Positions 1 through 5,327 are shown, counted from the first letter of the stretch. The stretch: DNA of 6,549 bases from Syntrophomonadaceae bacterium (GCA_028686565.1 JAQUBU010000130.1:1-6549), one strand, 5' to 3'. Numbers and translations: made by a program. The notes: generated from the letters alone by a model not told the origin.

Positions 1-197
1 GTATAAAAGGGCATCTGGAGATGAACGCGGAGCCAAGTTTTGCCTCCGGCCAGGAATGCCGCCTCTCCGACCATAATATTCTCGAACACTTTAATGGATG
101 GGTCAAAGACATGAAAAATAAATTCCTTGAGGAAAAGCATGAGTTAAAAAAAATACAGCAAGAATATAAGGATTTTGACTGGTGGATTAAACCCTGA
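1..197 (+). CDS. C-terminal fragment of an unrecognised protein
   Basis: An open frame enters from the left edge (first whole codon at position 3) and ends at TGA 195-197, giving about 64 visible residues. The visible part is hydrophilic. It has a helical, charge-rich stretch of alternating Lys and Glu (WVKDMKNKFLEEKHELKKIQ) that could form a short coiled coil, and it ends in the aromatic tail DFDWWIKP. No membrane segment or catalytic motif can be seen. ATG codons at 21 and 111 are in frame, but no convincing ribosome binding site precedes either, so the gene most likely starts upstream of the window. A palindromic repeat begins 10 bp after the stop, followed by ecsA on the same strand. I do not recognise the family and assign no function. 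Confidence 0.6.
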   Translation, partial: IKGHLEMNAEPSFASGQECRLSDHNILEHFNGWVKDMKNKFLEEKHELKKIQQEYKDFDWWIKP

Positions 198-207
198 TCC
201 GGGTATT

Positions 208-265
208 CCACCTCGATGCAGCGGTGCGGAAGTAACTGCTCCGCAGTTTCTTCCGATGCTTTAAA
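208..265 (-). repeat. 58-bp palindromic interspersed repeat, copy A (inverted)
   Basis: Read on the minus strand, this segment aligns closely with the two tandem copies at 2394-2450 and 2452-2509. Shared blocks are TTTAA(A)GCATCG, AAGAAACTGCG, GCACCGCT and CGAGG. It contains the best hairpin of the three: CGGAAG (227-232) pairs with CTTCCG (250-255), and AACTGC (234-239) pairs with GCAGTT (243-248), leaving one T-T mismatch and a 3-nt loop. No T-run follows the hairpin on the plus strand, so it is not a typical intrinsic terminator for the upstream gene. The size, intergenic position and inverted copies resemble REP-type repeats. Confidence 0.75.
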
Positions 266-320
266 TAGAGATCAAGCAAATTATTACCTGGGCAATAGAT
301 TAATTTGGTATTTACGTTTT

Positions 321-328
321 TAGGAGAC
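321..328 (+). promoter_or_regulatory. Ribosome binding site of ecsA, deciding a GTG start
   Basis: TAGGAGAC lies about 9 nt before the GTG at 336. The next in-frame start candidates lie far inside conserved ATPase sequence, so this site supports the GTG start. Confidence 0.7.
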
Positions 329-335
329 AATTTTT

Positions 336-1076
336 GTGTGTAAAGCCATTAACCAGATAAATCAGACCATTTTAAATGTTGAGGGACTATGGGCAGGTTA
401 TAAGAGCGAAGCTGCAGTCCGCGATCTTTCTTTGCAAATAGGGGCAGGAGAAATTTTAGGCTTGATCGGTCCGAATGGTGCGGGTAAGTCGACAAGTATT
501 AAGGCTATATTGGGTTTGATAGAAAAGTCTCATGGTCAGGTGATGCTGCCGATTCATAAGGCTGGAGGGTATGCATATATACCGGAACTTCCGGCCTTGT
601 ATGAAGAGCTGACCCTGTGGGAGCATATGGAGATAGTAGCTATGGCCCATGGTATGGAAGAAAAAGCATTTATAAAGCAAGGCGAGTCTTTACTGCGACA
701 GTTTAATATGGAAGATTCCCGTTATTCCTTCCCCGGTGGTTTTTCCAAAGGCATGCGGCAAAAAGTTATGATTTTGTGTGCTTGTTTGGTTAAACCCGCA
801 CTTTACCTGGTAGACGAGCCATTTAATGGGCTTGACCCCTTTGCCGTCAAGGAATTGCTGGATTTATTTATTGCCGAAAAAGCTAGGGGAGCTGCCATAT
901 TATTAAGTACCCATGTTCTGGATATTGCAGAACGCATTTGTGATCGCTTTGTTTTAATCAACCAGGGTCAAAAGATAGCAGAAGGAAGCATGCTGGAATT
1001 ACGAGATCAGCTGGAGGAATCCGGGGTATCAACCAAGGACTTGTTCGATATTTTCTACAGTCTAATGAGGGGGTGA
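336..1076 (+). CDS. ecsA: ABC transporter ATP-binding protein, EcsA type
   Basis: Cytoplasmic ATPase subunit of an ABC exporter, 246 residues (Bacillus EcsA is about the same length). The motifs are complete. Walker A is GPNGAGKST at residues 45-53. The signature is FSKGMRQK at 136-143. Walker B is LYLVDEP at 156-162 with catalytic Glu161. The D-loop is GLDP at 165-168 and the switch histidine is His193. The Q-loop position is Glu84 in YIPELPALYEELT, a replacement typical of EcsA and of related BcrA/GldA-like ATPases. YIPE.P.LYEELTL.EH and FSKGM.QKVMI.CA are close to what I remember of Bacillus subtilis EcsA. Family knowledge: EcsAB of Bacillus affects secretion, competence and the intramembrane protease RasP, and the streptococcal homologue PptAB exports peptides. 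The start is GTG behind TAGGAG. ecsB follows after 7 nt, so the two are probably co-transcribed. The exported substrate here is unknown. Confidence 0.9.
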   Translation: MCKAINQINQTILNVEGLWAGYKSEAAVRDLSLQIGAGEILGLIGPNGAGKSTSIKAILGLIEKSHGQVMLPIHKAGGYAYIPELPALYEELTLWEHMEIVAMAHGMEEKAFIKQGESLLRQFNMEDSRYSFPGGFSKGMRQKVMILCACLVKPALYLVDEPFNGLDPFAVKELLDLFIAEKARGAAILLSTHVLDIAERICDRFVLINQGQKIAEGSMLELRDQLEESGVSTKDLFDIFYSLMRG

Positions 1077-1083
1077 GCTTGTT

Positions 1084-2343
1084 TTGACGCTAATTAGTAA
1101 GCTGTTCCGGCGTCGGTTGAGCTACCGGCTTCATATGCTTACTGATCTGATAAGATTAAACTTTGATTGGTGGGAAGCGCTTTACATATTGCTGCCGGGA
1201 TTAGTCCTGGCAGGTTCATGGTATTGGGATCTGTTGAGGGCTCTGCCAGTCTGGTTTTTACCCGGCTATTTGCCTATTTGGACAGCTGTTATTGTACTGG
1301 CGATGGTGCGTGGGATTCCTCGGACTTACCTGAGCAGGGCTGATCTTATTCATGTTTTTCGAAATGAGGAAGCTTTCCGCAGATTGTTTGGATATGGACA
1401 GACACTCAGTATCTTGTACAAAGTGCTCCCTGTTCTTCTACTTTTATTTTTGGCTTTCCCTTTTTACAATCATCTTCAAGATGCCAGCGCAAGTAGTTGG
1501 ATACTCGTATGCTGCTGGGTGTTAATCGTCAAGTTAGCGATATTAGTGTTTAATTGGCGTTTGCATTTCATCCTGTCTAAATGGTTTTTACGCTTAATAC
1601 AGACGGGAGAGATGTTAGCGCTCTGGGCAGCCTGGTCAGTATGGATAACGCCGTTTATACAAGCAGAGGGGGTGAATCCAAACGGGCTTTACATTAGTGC
1701 AGCGATTTGTTTAATAACTGCGATTAGCCTGACTGGAGTTTTGCCGGTCAGGAATTGGGAACGGGTTATTAGCTGCGAGGAGTCCTATGATATGGCTATT
1801 ATGCAGATGTTTCTTGGTTACGGAGCCCAGGCGGAACAGATAGCTGGCAAAAGCGGGCAGACTCGTTTTTGGAGAGGTCACCTGGGGGTAGGCTTTAAAA
1901 AGGAAAGTGCCTTTAGTTATTTTTTCCTTAAGTATTTCTTGCGCAATCGAAGTTTATTGAAAATCTATGGACAAATCTATTTAATAACACTGCTATTAAT
2001 ATTAGCTTCGGCTCCCTACAGTTTTAAATTATGCTTAGTAGGGGGATCATTGGCATTAAATACCCTTTTAACTGAAACAGTGTGGAAGGAACACACCGGG
2101 GACCTATATTTGCGCATGTTGCCTATGCGATGGGAAGATTTGTCGAACGGCATCAATTTTATATTTAAGTTATTACTCCTCCCGTATGGAATATTAATAT
2201 GGATAGGTTCACTTTGGGGAGTAAATACCTGGTTGGAGTGCTTAGCGGGGACAGTATTAATAATGCCTGCTGCATGGTATCTAGCCCGCTATTTTAGTTC
2301 CAAGTTGGCAGTTCTATTTAATTATGAGAGGATTGGCGATTGA
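1084..2343 (+). CDS. ecsB: ABC transporter permease, EcsB type
   Basis: Membrane partner of the preceding ATPase, 419 residues (EcsB of Bacillus is just over 400). By eye there are about 8-10 hydrophobic segments, near residues 31-48, 61-77, 112-128, 138-156, 172-192, 202-220, 295-330, 363-381 and 386-404. A hydrophilic cytoplasmic stretch lies at about 223-290. The N-terminus is basic (KLFRRRLSYR) and has no cleavable signal. The SRADLIHVF segment at 84-92 resembles the RADL motif seen after the second helix in this permease group. The start is a TTG at 1084, behind GAGGGGG at 1067-1073, which overlaps the end of ecsA. The next in-frame ATG (1135, residue 18) has no ribosome binding site. 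Position directly after ecsA is a large part of the assignment. No ecsC follows. Confidence 0.85.
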   Translation: MTLISKLFRRRLSYRLHMLTDLIRLNFDWWEALYILLPGLVLAGSWYWDLLRALPVWFLPGYLPIWTAVIVLAMVRGIPRTYLSRADLIHVFRNEEAFRRLFGYGQTLSILYKVLPVLLLLFLAFPFYNHLQDASASSWILVCCWVLIVKLAILVFNWRLHFILSKWFLRLIQTGEMLALWAAWSVWITPFIQAEGVNPNGLYISAAICLITAISLTGVLPVRNWERVISCEESYDMAIMQMFLGYGAQAEQIAGKSGQTRFWRGHLGVGFKKESAFSYFFLKYFLRNRSLLKIYGQIYLITLLLILASAPYSFKLCLVGGSLALNTLLTETVWKEHTGDLYLRMLPMRWEDLSNGINFIFKLLLLPYGILIWIGSLWGVNTWLECLAGTVLIMPAAWYLARYFSSKLAVLFNYERIGD

Positions 2344-2352
2344 ATATTCAAA

Positions 2353-2372
2353 GCAGGCAACTGCCTTCCTGC
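2353..2372. repeat. Small nested palindrome after ecsB
   Basis: AGGCA (2355-2359) and TGCCT (2362-2366) form a hairpin with a 2-nt loop, and GCAGG (2353-2357) can instead pair with CCTGC (2368-2372). It lies 9 bp after the ecsB stop and has no T-run, so its role is unclear. The following GCGCAGTG and GTTATAATCCC (2371-2391) resemble the tail after repeat copy C (GGCAGTG, GTTATAACCC), so this may be the remnant of a further repeat unit. Confidence 0.35.
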
Positions 2373-2393
2373 GCAGTGAAGTTATAATCCCTT

Positions 2394-2450
2394 TTTAAGC
2401 ATCGCAAGAACTGCGGTGCTGTTTCTTTCACACCGCTCAACGAGGCGGGG
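2394..2450 (+). repeat. 58-bp palindromic repeat, copy B (first of a tandem pair)
   Basis: Plus-strand copy in tandem with 2452-2509 at a 58-bp period, and homologous to the inverted copy at 208-265. Hairpin 1 pairs AAG-AAC-GC (2406-2414) with GC-GTT-CTT (2418-2427) around a 3-nt loop and a T-T mismatch. Hairpin 2 pairs CCGC (2433-2436) with GCGG (2445-2448) around the loop TCAACGAG. A competing pairing is GCGGTG (2413-2418) with CACCGC (2431-2436). The competing folds recall a switch or a REP-type element. Confidence 0.75.
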
Positions 2451-2451
2451 A

Positions 2452-2509
2452 TTTAAGCACCAGAAGAAACTGCGCAGTAGTTTCAACATACTGCTGCAAC
2501 GAGGCAGTG
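2452..2509 (+). repeat. 58-bp palindromic repeat, copy C (second of a tandem pair)
   Basis: Begins TTTAAGCACC and ends CAACGAGGCAGTG, parallel to copy B. Hairpin 1 is GAAACTGC (2466-2473) with GTAGTTTC (2477-2484), loop GCA, one G-U pair. Hairpin 2 is ACTGC (2490-2494) with GCAGT (2504-2508), where copy B has a C-G pair in place of T-A, a compensatory change that keeps the stem. A competing pairing is GCAGTA (2474-2479) with TACTGC (2489-2494). Confidence 0.75.
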
Positions 2510-2547
2510 CCTTGTTATAACCCGCCGTCTGTTTTGTTAAATAGGAC

Positions 2548-2580
2548 TCCGCCGCTTAAAGAAGCGGGGGACATTTTTTT
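2548..2580 (+). terminator. Intrinsic terminator after ecsAB
   Basis: CCGCTT (2552-2557) pairs with AAGCGG (2562-2567) around AAAG. The stem extends outward through TCC (2548-2550) and GGA (2569-2571) past one G-G mismatch. Seven T residues follow at 2574-2580. The orientation fits the end of the ecsAB transcript. The minus strand lacks a good T-run after the hairpin, so it probably serves the convergent dedA operon poorly. Confidence 0.7.
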
Positions 2581-2604
2581 ACCTCGTTATATTTTCTTTA
2601 TTGC

Positions 2605-3237
2605 TTATAATGCTTTTTTTGTTCCTTGATAACTTTCTTGCAGTCCAGGGATTTTTTTAGTCGAATGGTAAATGTAGAAAGCAATATATCCTATTGTAAT
2701 TAAGATAAGGAGGTACCAACCATATTCTCTAGTCTGCTGTACAATCTGCTCAATATGATTGCCGAAAAATCTTCCCGCTAAAAAATAAATCAAAGTCCAT
2801 AAAAATCCGCTGGAATAGGAGTAGAGGGCATATTTGTGATATGGCATTTTACCGATGCCAACAAGATATGGTACAAGATGACGCACAACCGGCAGATAAT
2901 AGCTAAAAACCAGGGCATAGTGACCATATTTGATTAGCATACTATGAGCCTTACTTAGATATGGGGCAGTTTTCTTTTTTAACCCAGTATGCTTAAGAAC
3001 AACTGATCCAAATTGCTTGCCAAGGATATAACCCAGAGTCAACCCTGATACGACTCCTAAATACGTTATAAAAAATGCGGGGATTGGAGCAAGAAATCCT
3101 AAGGCTGTTACCAATCCTCCTGTCATAACAATCGCTTCATCAGGAACAGGCATTCCGACGATCCCCAGCCATAAAGCAAAAAACAAGGCAAAATAACCAA
3201 ATTGCTGGATTAAATCAAATAACCATTCATAAGTCAT
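2605..3237 (-). CDS. DedA family integral membrane protein, possible lipid flippase
   Basis: 210-residue inner-membrane protein of the DedA (VTT/SNARE-associated) superfamily. The hallmark GMPVPDE is at residues 28-34 with the conserved acidic Glu34. The glycine-rich GYILGK is at 69-74, and the second half-helix FSYYLPVVRHLVPYLVG at 111-127 carries the conserved Arg119. Hydrophobic segments lie near 12-35, 50-72, 105-125, 137-159 and 172-192. The usual first Arg of the F-x-R-x-x-P-x-x-R motif is Tyr113, and the VRH form recalls the YbfM/PetA branch. Family knowledge: DedA proteins move lipids across the membrane, for example undecaprenyl phosphate (UptA) or phosphatidylethanolamine (PetA). 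The start is ATG behind GAGGAG, 13 nt after the methyltransferase stop, so the two are almost certainly co-transcribed. The partner suggests a phospholipid substrate, which is inference. Confidence 0.85.
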   Translation of the reverse strand: MTYEWLFDLIQQFGYFALFFALWLGIVGMPVPDEAIVMTGGLVTALGFLAPIPAFFITYLGVVSGLTLGYILGKQFGSVVLKHTGLKKKTAPYLSKAHSMLIKYGHYALVFSYYLPVVRHLVPYLVGIGKMPYHKYALYSYSSGFLWTLIYFLAGRFFGNHIEQIVQQTREYGWYLLILITIGYIAFYIYHSTKKIPGLQESYQGTKKAL

Positions 3238-3250
3238 TCATTTTCTCCTC

Positions 3251-3832
3251 TTACTTATGGCAGACATAGACAAATGCAGGCGGAAAATTGAAAGGCACAA
3301 AAGATATATCAACTTGAGAATATTTCTTAAGCAGCAGGGGTTTCATTTGCAAAGAATATTGAAAGGCAACAAAAATACCTTTTGGTTTTAGTATTTTTAT
3401 AACCTGTTCAATAATGTTTTCGCGAACACTTTCCTCTATCAAAGCAAAGGGGAGACCTGAGACAACTACATCCAATGATTTTATTCCGATGGATTTAACA
3501 TTTTGAGTAAGGTAGAGAACGTCCTCAAAATAGCTTAATTTTGAATAACGGGCTGCAATTTCACTGCGCATTACCTTATCTTTCTCAAACACCGCAACTT
3601 TACAATCAGGATGTTTTAGTCTGTATATGTATTTGGTGAAAATGCCGGTTCCTGCTCCAAGTTCGGCTAGGGCTCTAACTGTATTCCAATCAATACATTC
3701 CAACATTTTATTTGCAAGGAATCTGGAACTTGGTGTAAGGCTGCCAACTTGGGATGGTGCTTCTATAAATTTCTTCAGAAAAATCATTCTTTCACTTAAG
3801 TTCAAACAGTCCTCAGCAGTCTTAAGATTCAT
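3251..3832 (-). CDS. SAM-dependent methyltransferase, phospholipid N-methyltransferase-like
   Basis: 193-residue cytosolic or membrane-peripheral class I methyltransferase. SAM-binding motif I is ELGAGTG at residues 57-63. The acidic ribose-binding residue is Glu83 in VAVFEKD. Motif IV is VVVSGLPFALI at 122-132, and a late strand GIFVAFQYS lies at 152-160. The N-terminal FLKKFIEAPSQVGSLTPSSR (18-37) and the SGLP tract are hallmarks of the COG3963 phospholipid N-methyltransferase (PmtA-type) group, whose members methylate phosphatidylethanolamine. Relatives include the rRNA dimethyltransferase (KsgA/Erm) fold, but motif IV is SGLP rather than the NxPY/F of RNA enzymes. The start is ATG 3832 behind AAAGGA. 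It is the first gene of the operon with dedA, which supports a lipid role. A role for the palindrome upstream in its control is likely but unproven. Confidence 0.75.
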   Translation of the reverse strand: MNLKTAEDCLNLSERMIFLKKFIEAPSQVGSLTPSSRFLANKMLECIDWNTVRALAELGAGTGIFTKYIYRLKHPDCKVAVFEKDKVMRSEIAARYSKLSYFEDVLYLTQNVKSIGIKSLDVVVSGLPFALIEESVRENIIEQVIKILKPKGIFVAFQYSLQMKPLLLKKYSQVDISFVPFNFPPAFVYVCHK

Positions 3833-3849
3833 ACCATACGTCCTTTTTT

Positions 3850-3867
3850 GTTAATATTGCTATTAAC
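3850..3867 (-). promoter_or_regulatory. Perfect 7+4+7 palindrome at the methyltransferase transcription start
   Basis: GTTAATA (3850-3856) and TATTAAC (3861-3867) are perfectly inverted around TTGC. The palindrome abuts the -10 candidate, would cover the transcription start, and ends 17 nt before the ATG. It is suited to be a repressor operator, or less likely a short 5' UTR hairpin. Confidence 0.5.
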
Positions 3868-3873
3868 AGTATA
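3868..3873 (-). promoter_or_regulatory. Candidate -10 box for the methyltransferase-dedA operon
   Basis: TATACT on the minus strand, about 36 nt upstream of the ATG at 3832. The matching -35 is weak: the region near 3890-3896 gives AGATTC or AAGATT. Either an activator is needed or the call is wrong. Confidence 0.4.
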
Positions 3874-4047
3874 GGAATGATAAATTAGAGAATCTTTAGA
3901 GCGAGATTAAAGTTTGGTTAGAAATAATAACTAAATCCAGAAAATCCAAACTTAGTTATAGGAATTGCAAAGATGATCTCAAGAACATAAAGATAACGGG
4001 AAGAAAAAAAGCAAGCTTATCTGAGAAGATAAAAATGAGTGAAGGTC
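3874..4047. other. A-rich non-coding stretch with overlapping inverted repeats
   Basis: No gene is visible. AAGTTTGG (3910-3917) is inverted as CCAAACTT (3946-3953), and ATAACTAA (3927-3934) is inverted as TTAGTTAT (3952-3959), so two stems share part of one arm. The sequence is AT-rich, and chance inverted repeats are possible. Confidence 0.3.
4004..4032 (-). terminator. Possible weak minus-strand terminator
   Basis: On the minus strand TTATCT and AGATAA (plus coordinates 4017-4022 and 4027-4032) form a 6-bp stem with a 4-nt loop, followed six bases later by seven T (4004-4010). The stem is AT-rich. It would end transcripts running through the MITE from the XRE gene. Confidence 0.3.
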
Positions 4048-4076
4048 TATGGGCGGCCCATAAGGGATTCCCTTAT
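4048..4076. repeat. Two overlapping perfect palindromes
   Basis: TATGGGC-G-GCCCATA (4048-4062) is a perfect 15-nt palindrome, and ATAAGGGA-T-TCCCTTAT (4060-4076) is a perfect 17-nt palindrome. They share three bases. They end 12 bp before the target duplication of the MITE. They could be a binding site or the remains of another insertion. Confidence 0.5.
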
Positions 4077-4088
4077 CCCTTGTGGAAG

Positions 4089-4098
4089 ACTATTTAAT
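4089..4098. repeat. Target-site duplication, left copy
   Basis: ACTATTTAAT is repeated exactly at 4368-4377, immediately outside the two ends of the 269-bp element. Confidence 0.7.
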
Positions 4099-4367
4099 TA
4101 CCCCTGAAAAACTCCCTGTTTGATAATCTGGGATGCATAAATATGAGTGCGGATGTTGGCGGAGCATGGCAATAACACCCAGCGAAGGCAAGCAAGTGAA
4201 AGGGGGCGAGCGACACGGATGTCGCGAGAGGGCAACGGAACAAGGATGTGTATTTTGCCCGGTACCCCTTGAACTGCGAGATAAGCTGAAGGTGTTTTCC
4301 ATGCGAAGACTTTCCGCTAAAATATTTATGCATCCCACATTTAGATTTTACGAGTTTTTCAGGGGCA
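4099..4367. mobile_element. MITE, 269 bp, with 46-bp terminal inverted repeats
   Basis: The left end (4099-4144) and right end (4322-4367) are inverted copies. CCCCTGAAAAACTC (4101-4114) matches 4352-4365, and GGGATGCATAAATAT (4130-4144) matches 4322-4336. Both conserved blocks are separated by exactly 15 bp on each side. A 10-bp direct repeat flanks the element. Further inward GCATGG (4164-4169) pairs with CCATGC (4299-4304) and AACACC with GGTGTT, so the whole element can fold into one long hairpin. There is no transposase inside; short open frames crossing it are products of the palindrome. A duplication of about 10 bp would fit mobilisation by an IS4-type transposase supplied elsewhere, but the parent element is not in the window. 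Confidence 0.8.
4174..4296 (+). other. Structured 123-nt core, copy 1 (inside the MITE)
   Basis: The closing stem is AACACC (4174-4179) with GGTGTT (4291-4296). Internal hairpins are GCGACA (4210-4215) with TGTCGC (4220-4225), loop CGGA, and GGGCAA (4230-4235) with TTGCCC (4255-4260). Blocks shared in order with copy 2 at 5510-5632 are GCGAAGGC, GAAAGGGG, CGAGCGACA, GTACCCCTTGA and TAAGC. It may be a structured RNA, or a DNA fold used in transposition. The plus orientation was chosen only for description. Confidence 0.6.
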
Positions 4368-4377
4368 ACTATTTAAT
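4368..4377. repeat. Target-site duplication, right copy
   Basis: Second exact copy of ACTATTTAAT, directly after the right end of the MITE. Confidence 0.7.
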
Positions 4378-4516
4378 AAAACATATGAAAGGGATAGGTC
4401 GGAAGTGAAAAGGCTGCTTTTATATCGATTAAAATATCCTGGTTAGAACTGTAAAACGTAACGAAGCAAAAGAAATTTCCTAGCGCGTTTCATGTTTAAG
4501 ATGCGAGTAGAATAAA
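4378..4516. other. Intergenic spacer between MITE and XRE gene, nothing identified
   Basis: No credible gene, promoter or strong hairpin was found. The only inverted pair noted is TTTTA/TAAAA near 4420-4435, which is too weak to call a terminator for the minus-strand XRE gene. Confidence 0.4.
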
Positions 4517-4723
4517 CTAATCATAATCATGATCCTCAAGAATAAACAATTCATTAACAGTTGTGTTTAAATTGCGTGCAACTTTTGCGGCAAGTTTAAG
4601 AGAAGGATTGTATTCGCCTTTTTCGAGAAATACAATTGTTTCTCGTCTTACCCCGACTTTTTGGGCTAACTGAGCTTGGGTAAGGTTCAACCGTGCTCGA
4701 TATTCCTTTATTCTGGTTTTCAT
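4517..4723 (-). CDS. XRE-family helix-turn-helix regulator (Cro/CI type)
   Basis: 68-residue single-domain DNA-binding protein. The domain fills residues 3-60. Helix 1 is RIKEYRARL. LTQAQLAQKVGVRRETIVFLEKG (14-36) spans the helix-turn-helix, with the family's usual Q-L-A and glutamate/glycine positions, and YNPSLKLAAKVARNLN (38-53) and VNELF (56-60) complete the fold. This short form is common in small Firmicutes regulators. The start is ATG 4723, which directly abuts the TAG of the upstream membrane-protein gene (TAGATG), with AAGGG inside that gene as ribosome binding site, so translation is probably coupled. It is a good candidate to bind the repeated sites at 5144-5180 and control its own operon. 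That role is inferred from context. Confidence 0.88.
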   Translation of the reverse strand: MKTRIKEYRARLNLTQAQLAQKVGVRRETIVFLEKGEYNPSLKLAAKVARNLNTTVNELFILEDHDYD

Positions 4724-5125
4724 CTATACAAGACCCTTTTTCTTGCTTAATATTGCCCAAGATGCCCAAAATGAAATTGCCATACCGATCAAACCAGTTA
4801 TAAGAATATCGTCTCGGTCTAGAAACCTTTGAAAGATGAGAAGTGACAGCCATATATATATGGAGATGAAATATGAATAGCCGGCAGCATACATTCTTGT
4901 TTTCTTGGATCTCTCATCATCAATTGGAATACCTTCTTTCAAATAACCAATCTCTCTTTTGAGTACATTATACGAAATAATAATGAGTGATAATGCACCA
5001 GCAGTGACTAGTAATGCGGAGATGATATTGTTGCTTCCAAGTAACCTTATTGCTGCAATTGATAAGCCAAGAACAATAACTGCAAGAATTGAAACGCATA
5101 GGACAAGAATTATTTTCGACTTCAT
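4724..5125 (-). CDS. Small four-helix membrane protein, DUF2178-like
   Basis: 133 residues with four hydrophobic segments near 5-27, 34-54, 82-100 and 107-127. The loop between helices 2 and 3 carries KREIGYLKEGIPIDDERSKK (57-76). The DER motif, followed by a small-residue/aromatic start of helix 3 (YAAGYSYF), resembles DUF2178 membrane proteins, which often sit beside a short XRE regulator as here. The molecular function is unknown. The ATG at 5125 was chosen because AGGGGG lies 7 nt before it. A longer frame starting at 5206 would begin inside the promoter and lacks a ribosome binding site. It is co-transcribed with the XRE gene, with zero bases between stop and start. Confidence 0.75.
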   Translation of the reverse strand: MKSKIILVLCVSILAVIVLGLSIAAIRLLGSNNIISALLVTAGALSLIIISYNVLKREIGYLKEGIPIDDERSKKTRMYAAGYSYFISIYIWLSLLIFQRFLDRDDILITGLIGMAISFWASWAILSKKKGLV

Positions 5126-5143
5126 TAATTTACCCCCTTCGAT

Positions 5144-5159
5144 GTTAGAAATATATAAC
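5144..5159. promoter_or_regulatory. Operator-like repeat, proximal copy
   Basis: GTTAGAAATATATAAC differs by one base from the copy at 5165-5180. GTTA and TAAC make its ends symmetric. It lies between the predicted transcription start (about 5164) and the ribosome binding site of the DUF2178-like gene, where a bound repressor would block transcription. Confidence 0.55.
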
Positions 5160-5164
5160 TTAAT

Positions 5165-5180
5165 GTTACAAATATATAAC
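5165..5180. promoter_or_regulatory. Operator-like repeat, distal copy overlapping the -10
   Basis: GTTACAAATATATAAC, placed exactly 21 bp from the proximal copy, so both sites face the same side of the helix. The -10 hexamer (5171-5176) is inside it, as expected for an autoregulating Cro/CI-type repressor. Confidence 0.55.
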
Positions 5181-5199
5181 AATAATCTTGGCCTGTCAA
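5171..5199 (-). promoter_or_regulatory. Near-consensus housekeeping promoter of the DUF2178-like/XRE operon
   Basis: On the minus strand the -35 is a perfect TTGACA (5199-5194), the spacer is 17 nt (5193-5177), and the -10 is TATATT (5176-5171). The start would fall near 5164, leaving about a 38-nt leader to the ATG at 5125. Confidence 0.75.
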
Positions 5200-5327
5200 C
5201 TACCATTATCGACCATATACATTTTTTAAATTACGTAGTATCCATATTTTATTGCCGATCATAATAAAACAGTGTATCAGCTAAAATTTTGTCTAGTACG
5301 TGAAAAATGATTAAGTTCAATAAAATG

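Noticed and set aside
227..255. Terminator for the partial upstream gene
   Set aside because: The hairpin is strong, but ATGCTTTAAATAG follows instead of a T-run, and it belongs to the 58-bp repeat.
271..320. Promoter directly before ecsA
   Set aside because: No pair of hexamers with acceptable spacing could be supported in this AT-rich stretch.
456..680. Minus-strand 74-codon frame
   Set aside because: Antisense shadow of the ecsA nucleotide-binding domain with no recognisable protein features.
2394..2509. CRISPR array
   Set aside because: Only two adjacent units at a 58-bp period, diverged and each internally palindromic, with no spacer-repeat alternation.
3627..3854. Plus-strand 75-codon frame
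   Set aside because: Antisense to the methyltransferase start and motif I; it lacks a ribosome binding site.
4090..4408. Three open frames of 79-91 codons crossing the MITE on both strands
   Set aside because: They arise from the long palindrome, lack ribosome binding sites, and their peptides mirror the terminal repeats and structured core.
4596..4853. Minus-strand 85-codon frame across the junction of the two small genes
   Set aside because: It overlaps two well supported genes in another frame.
5126..5206. 27-residue N-terminal extension of the DUF2178-like protein
   Set aside because: It would start within the promoter and cover both operator-like repeats; the ATG at 5125 has a strong ribosome binding site and begins a normal first helix.
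4959..5264. Plus-strand 101-codon frame
   Set aside because: Antisense to the DUF2178-like gene and its promoter.
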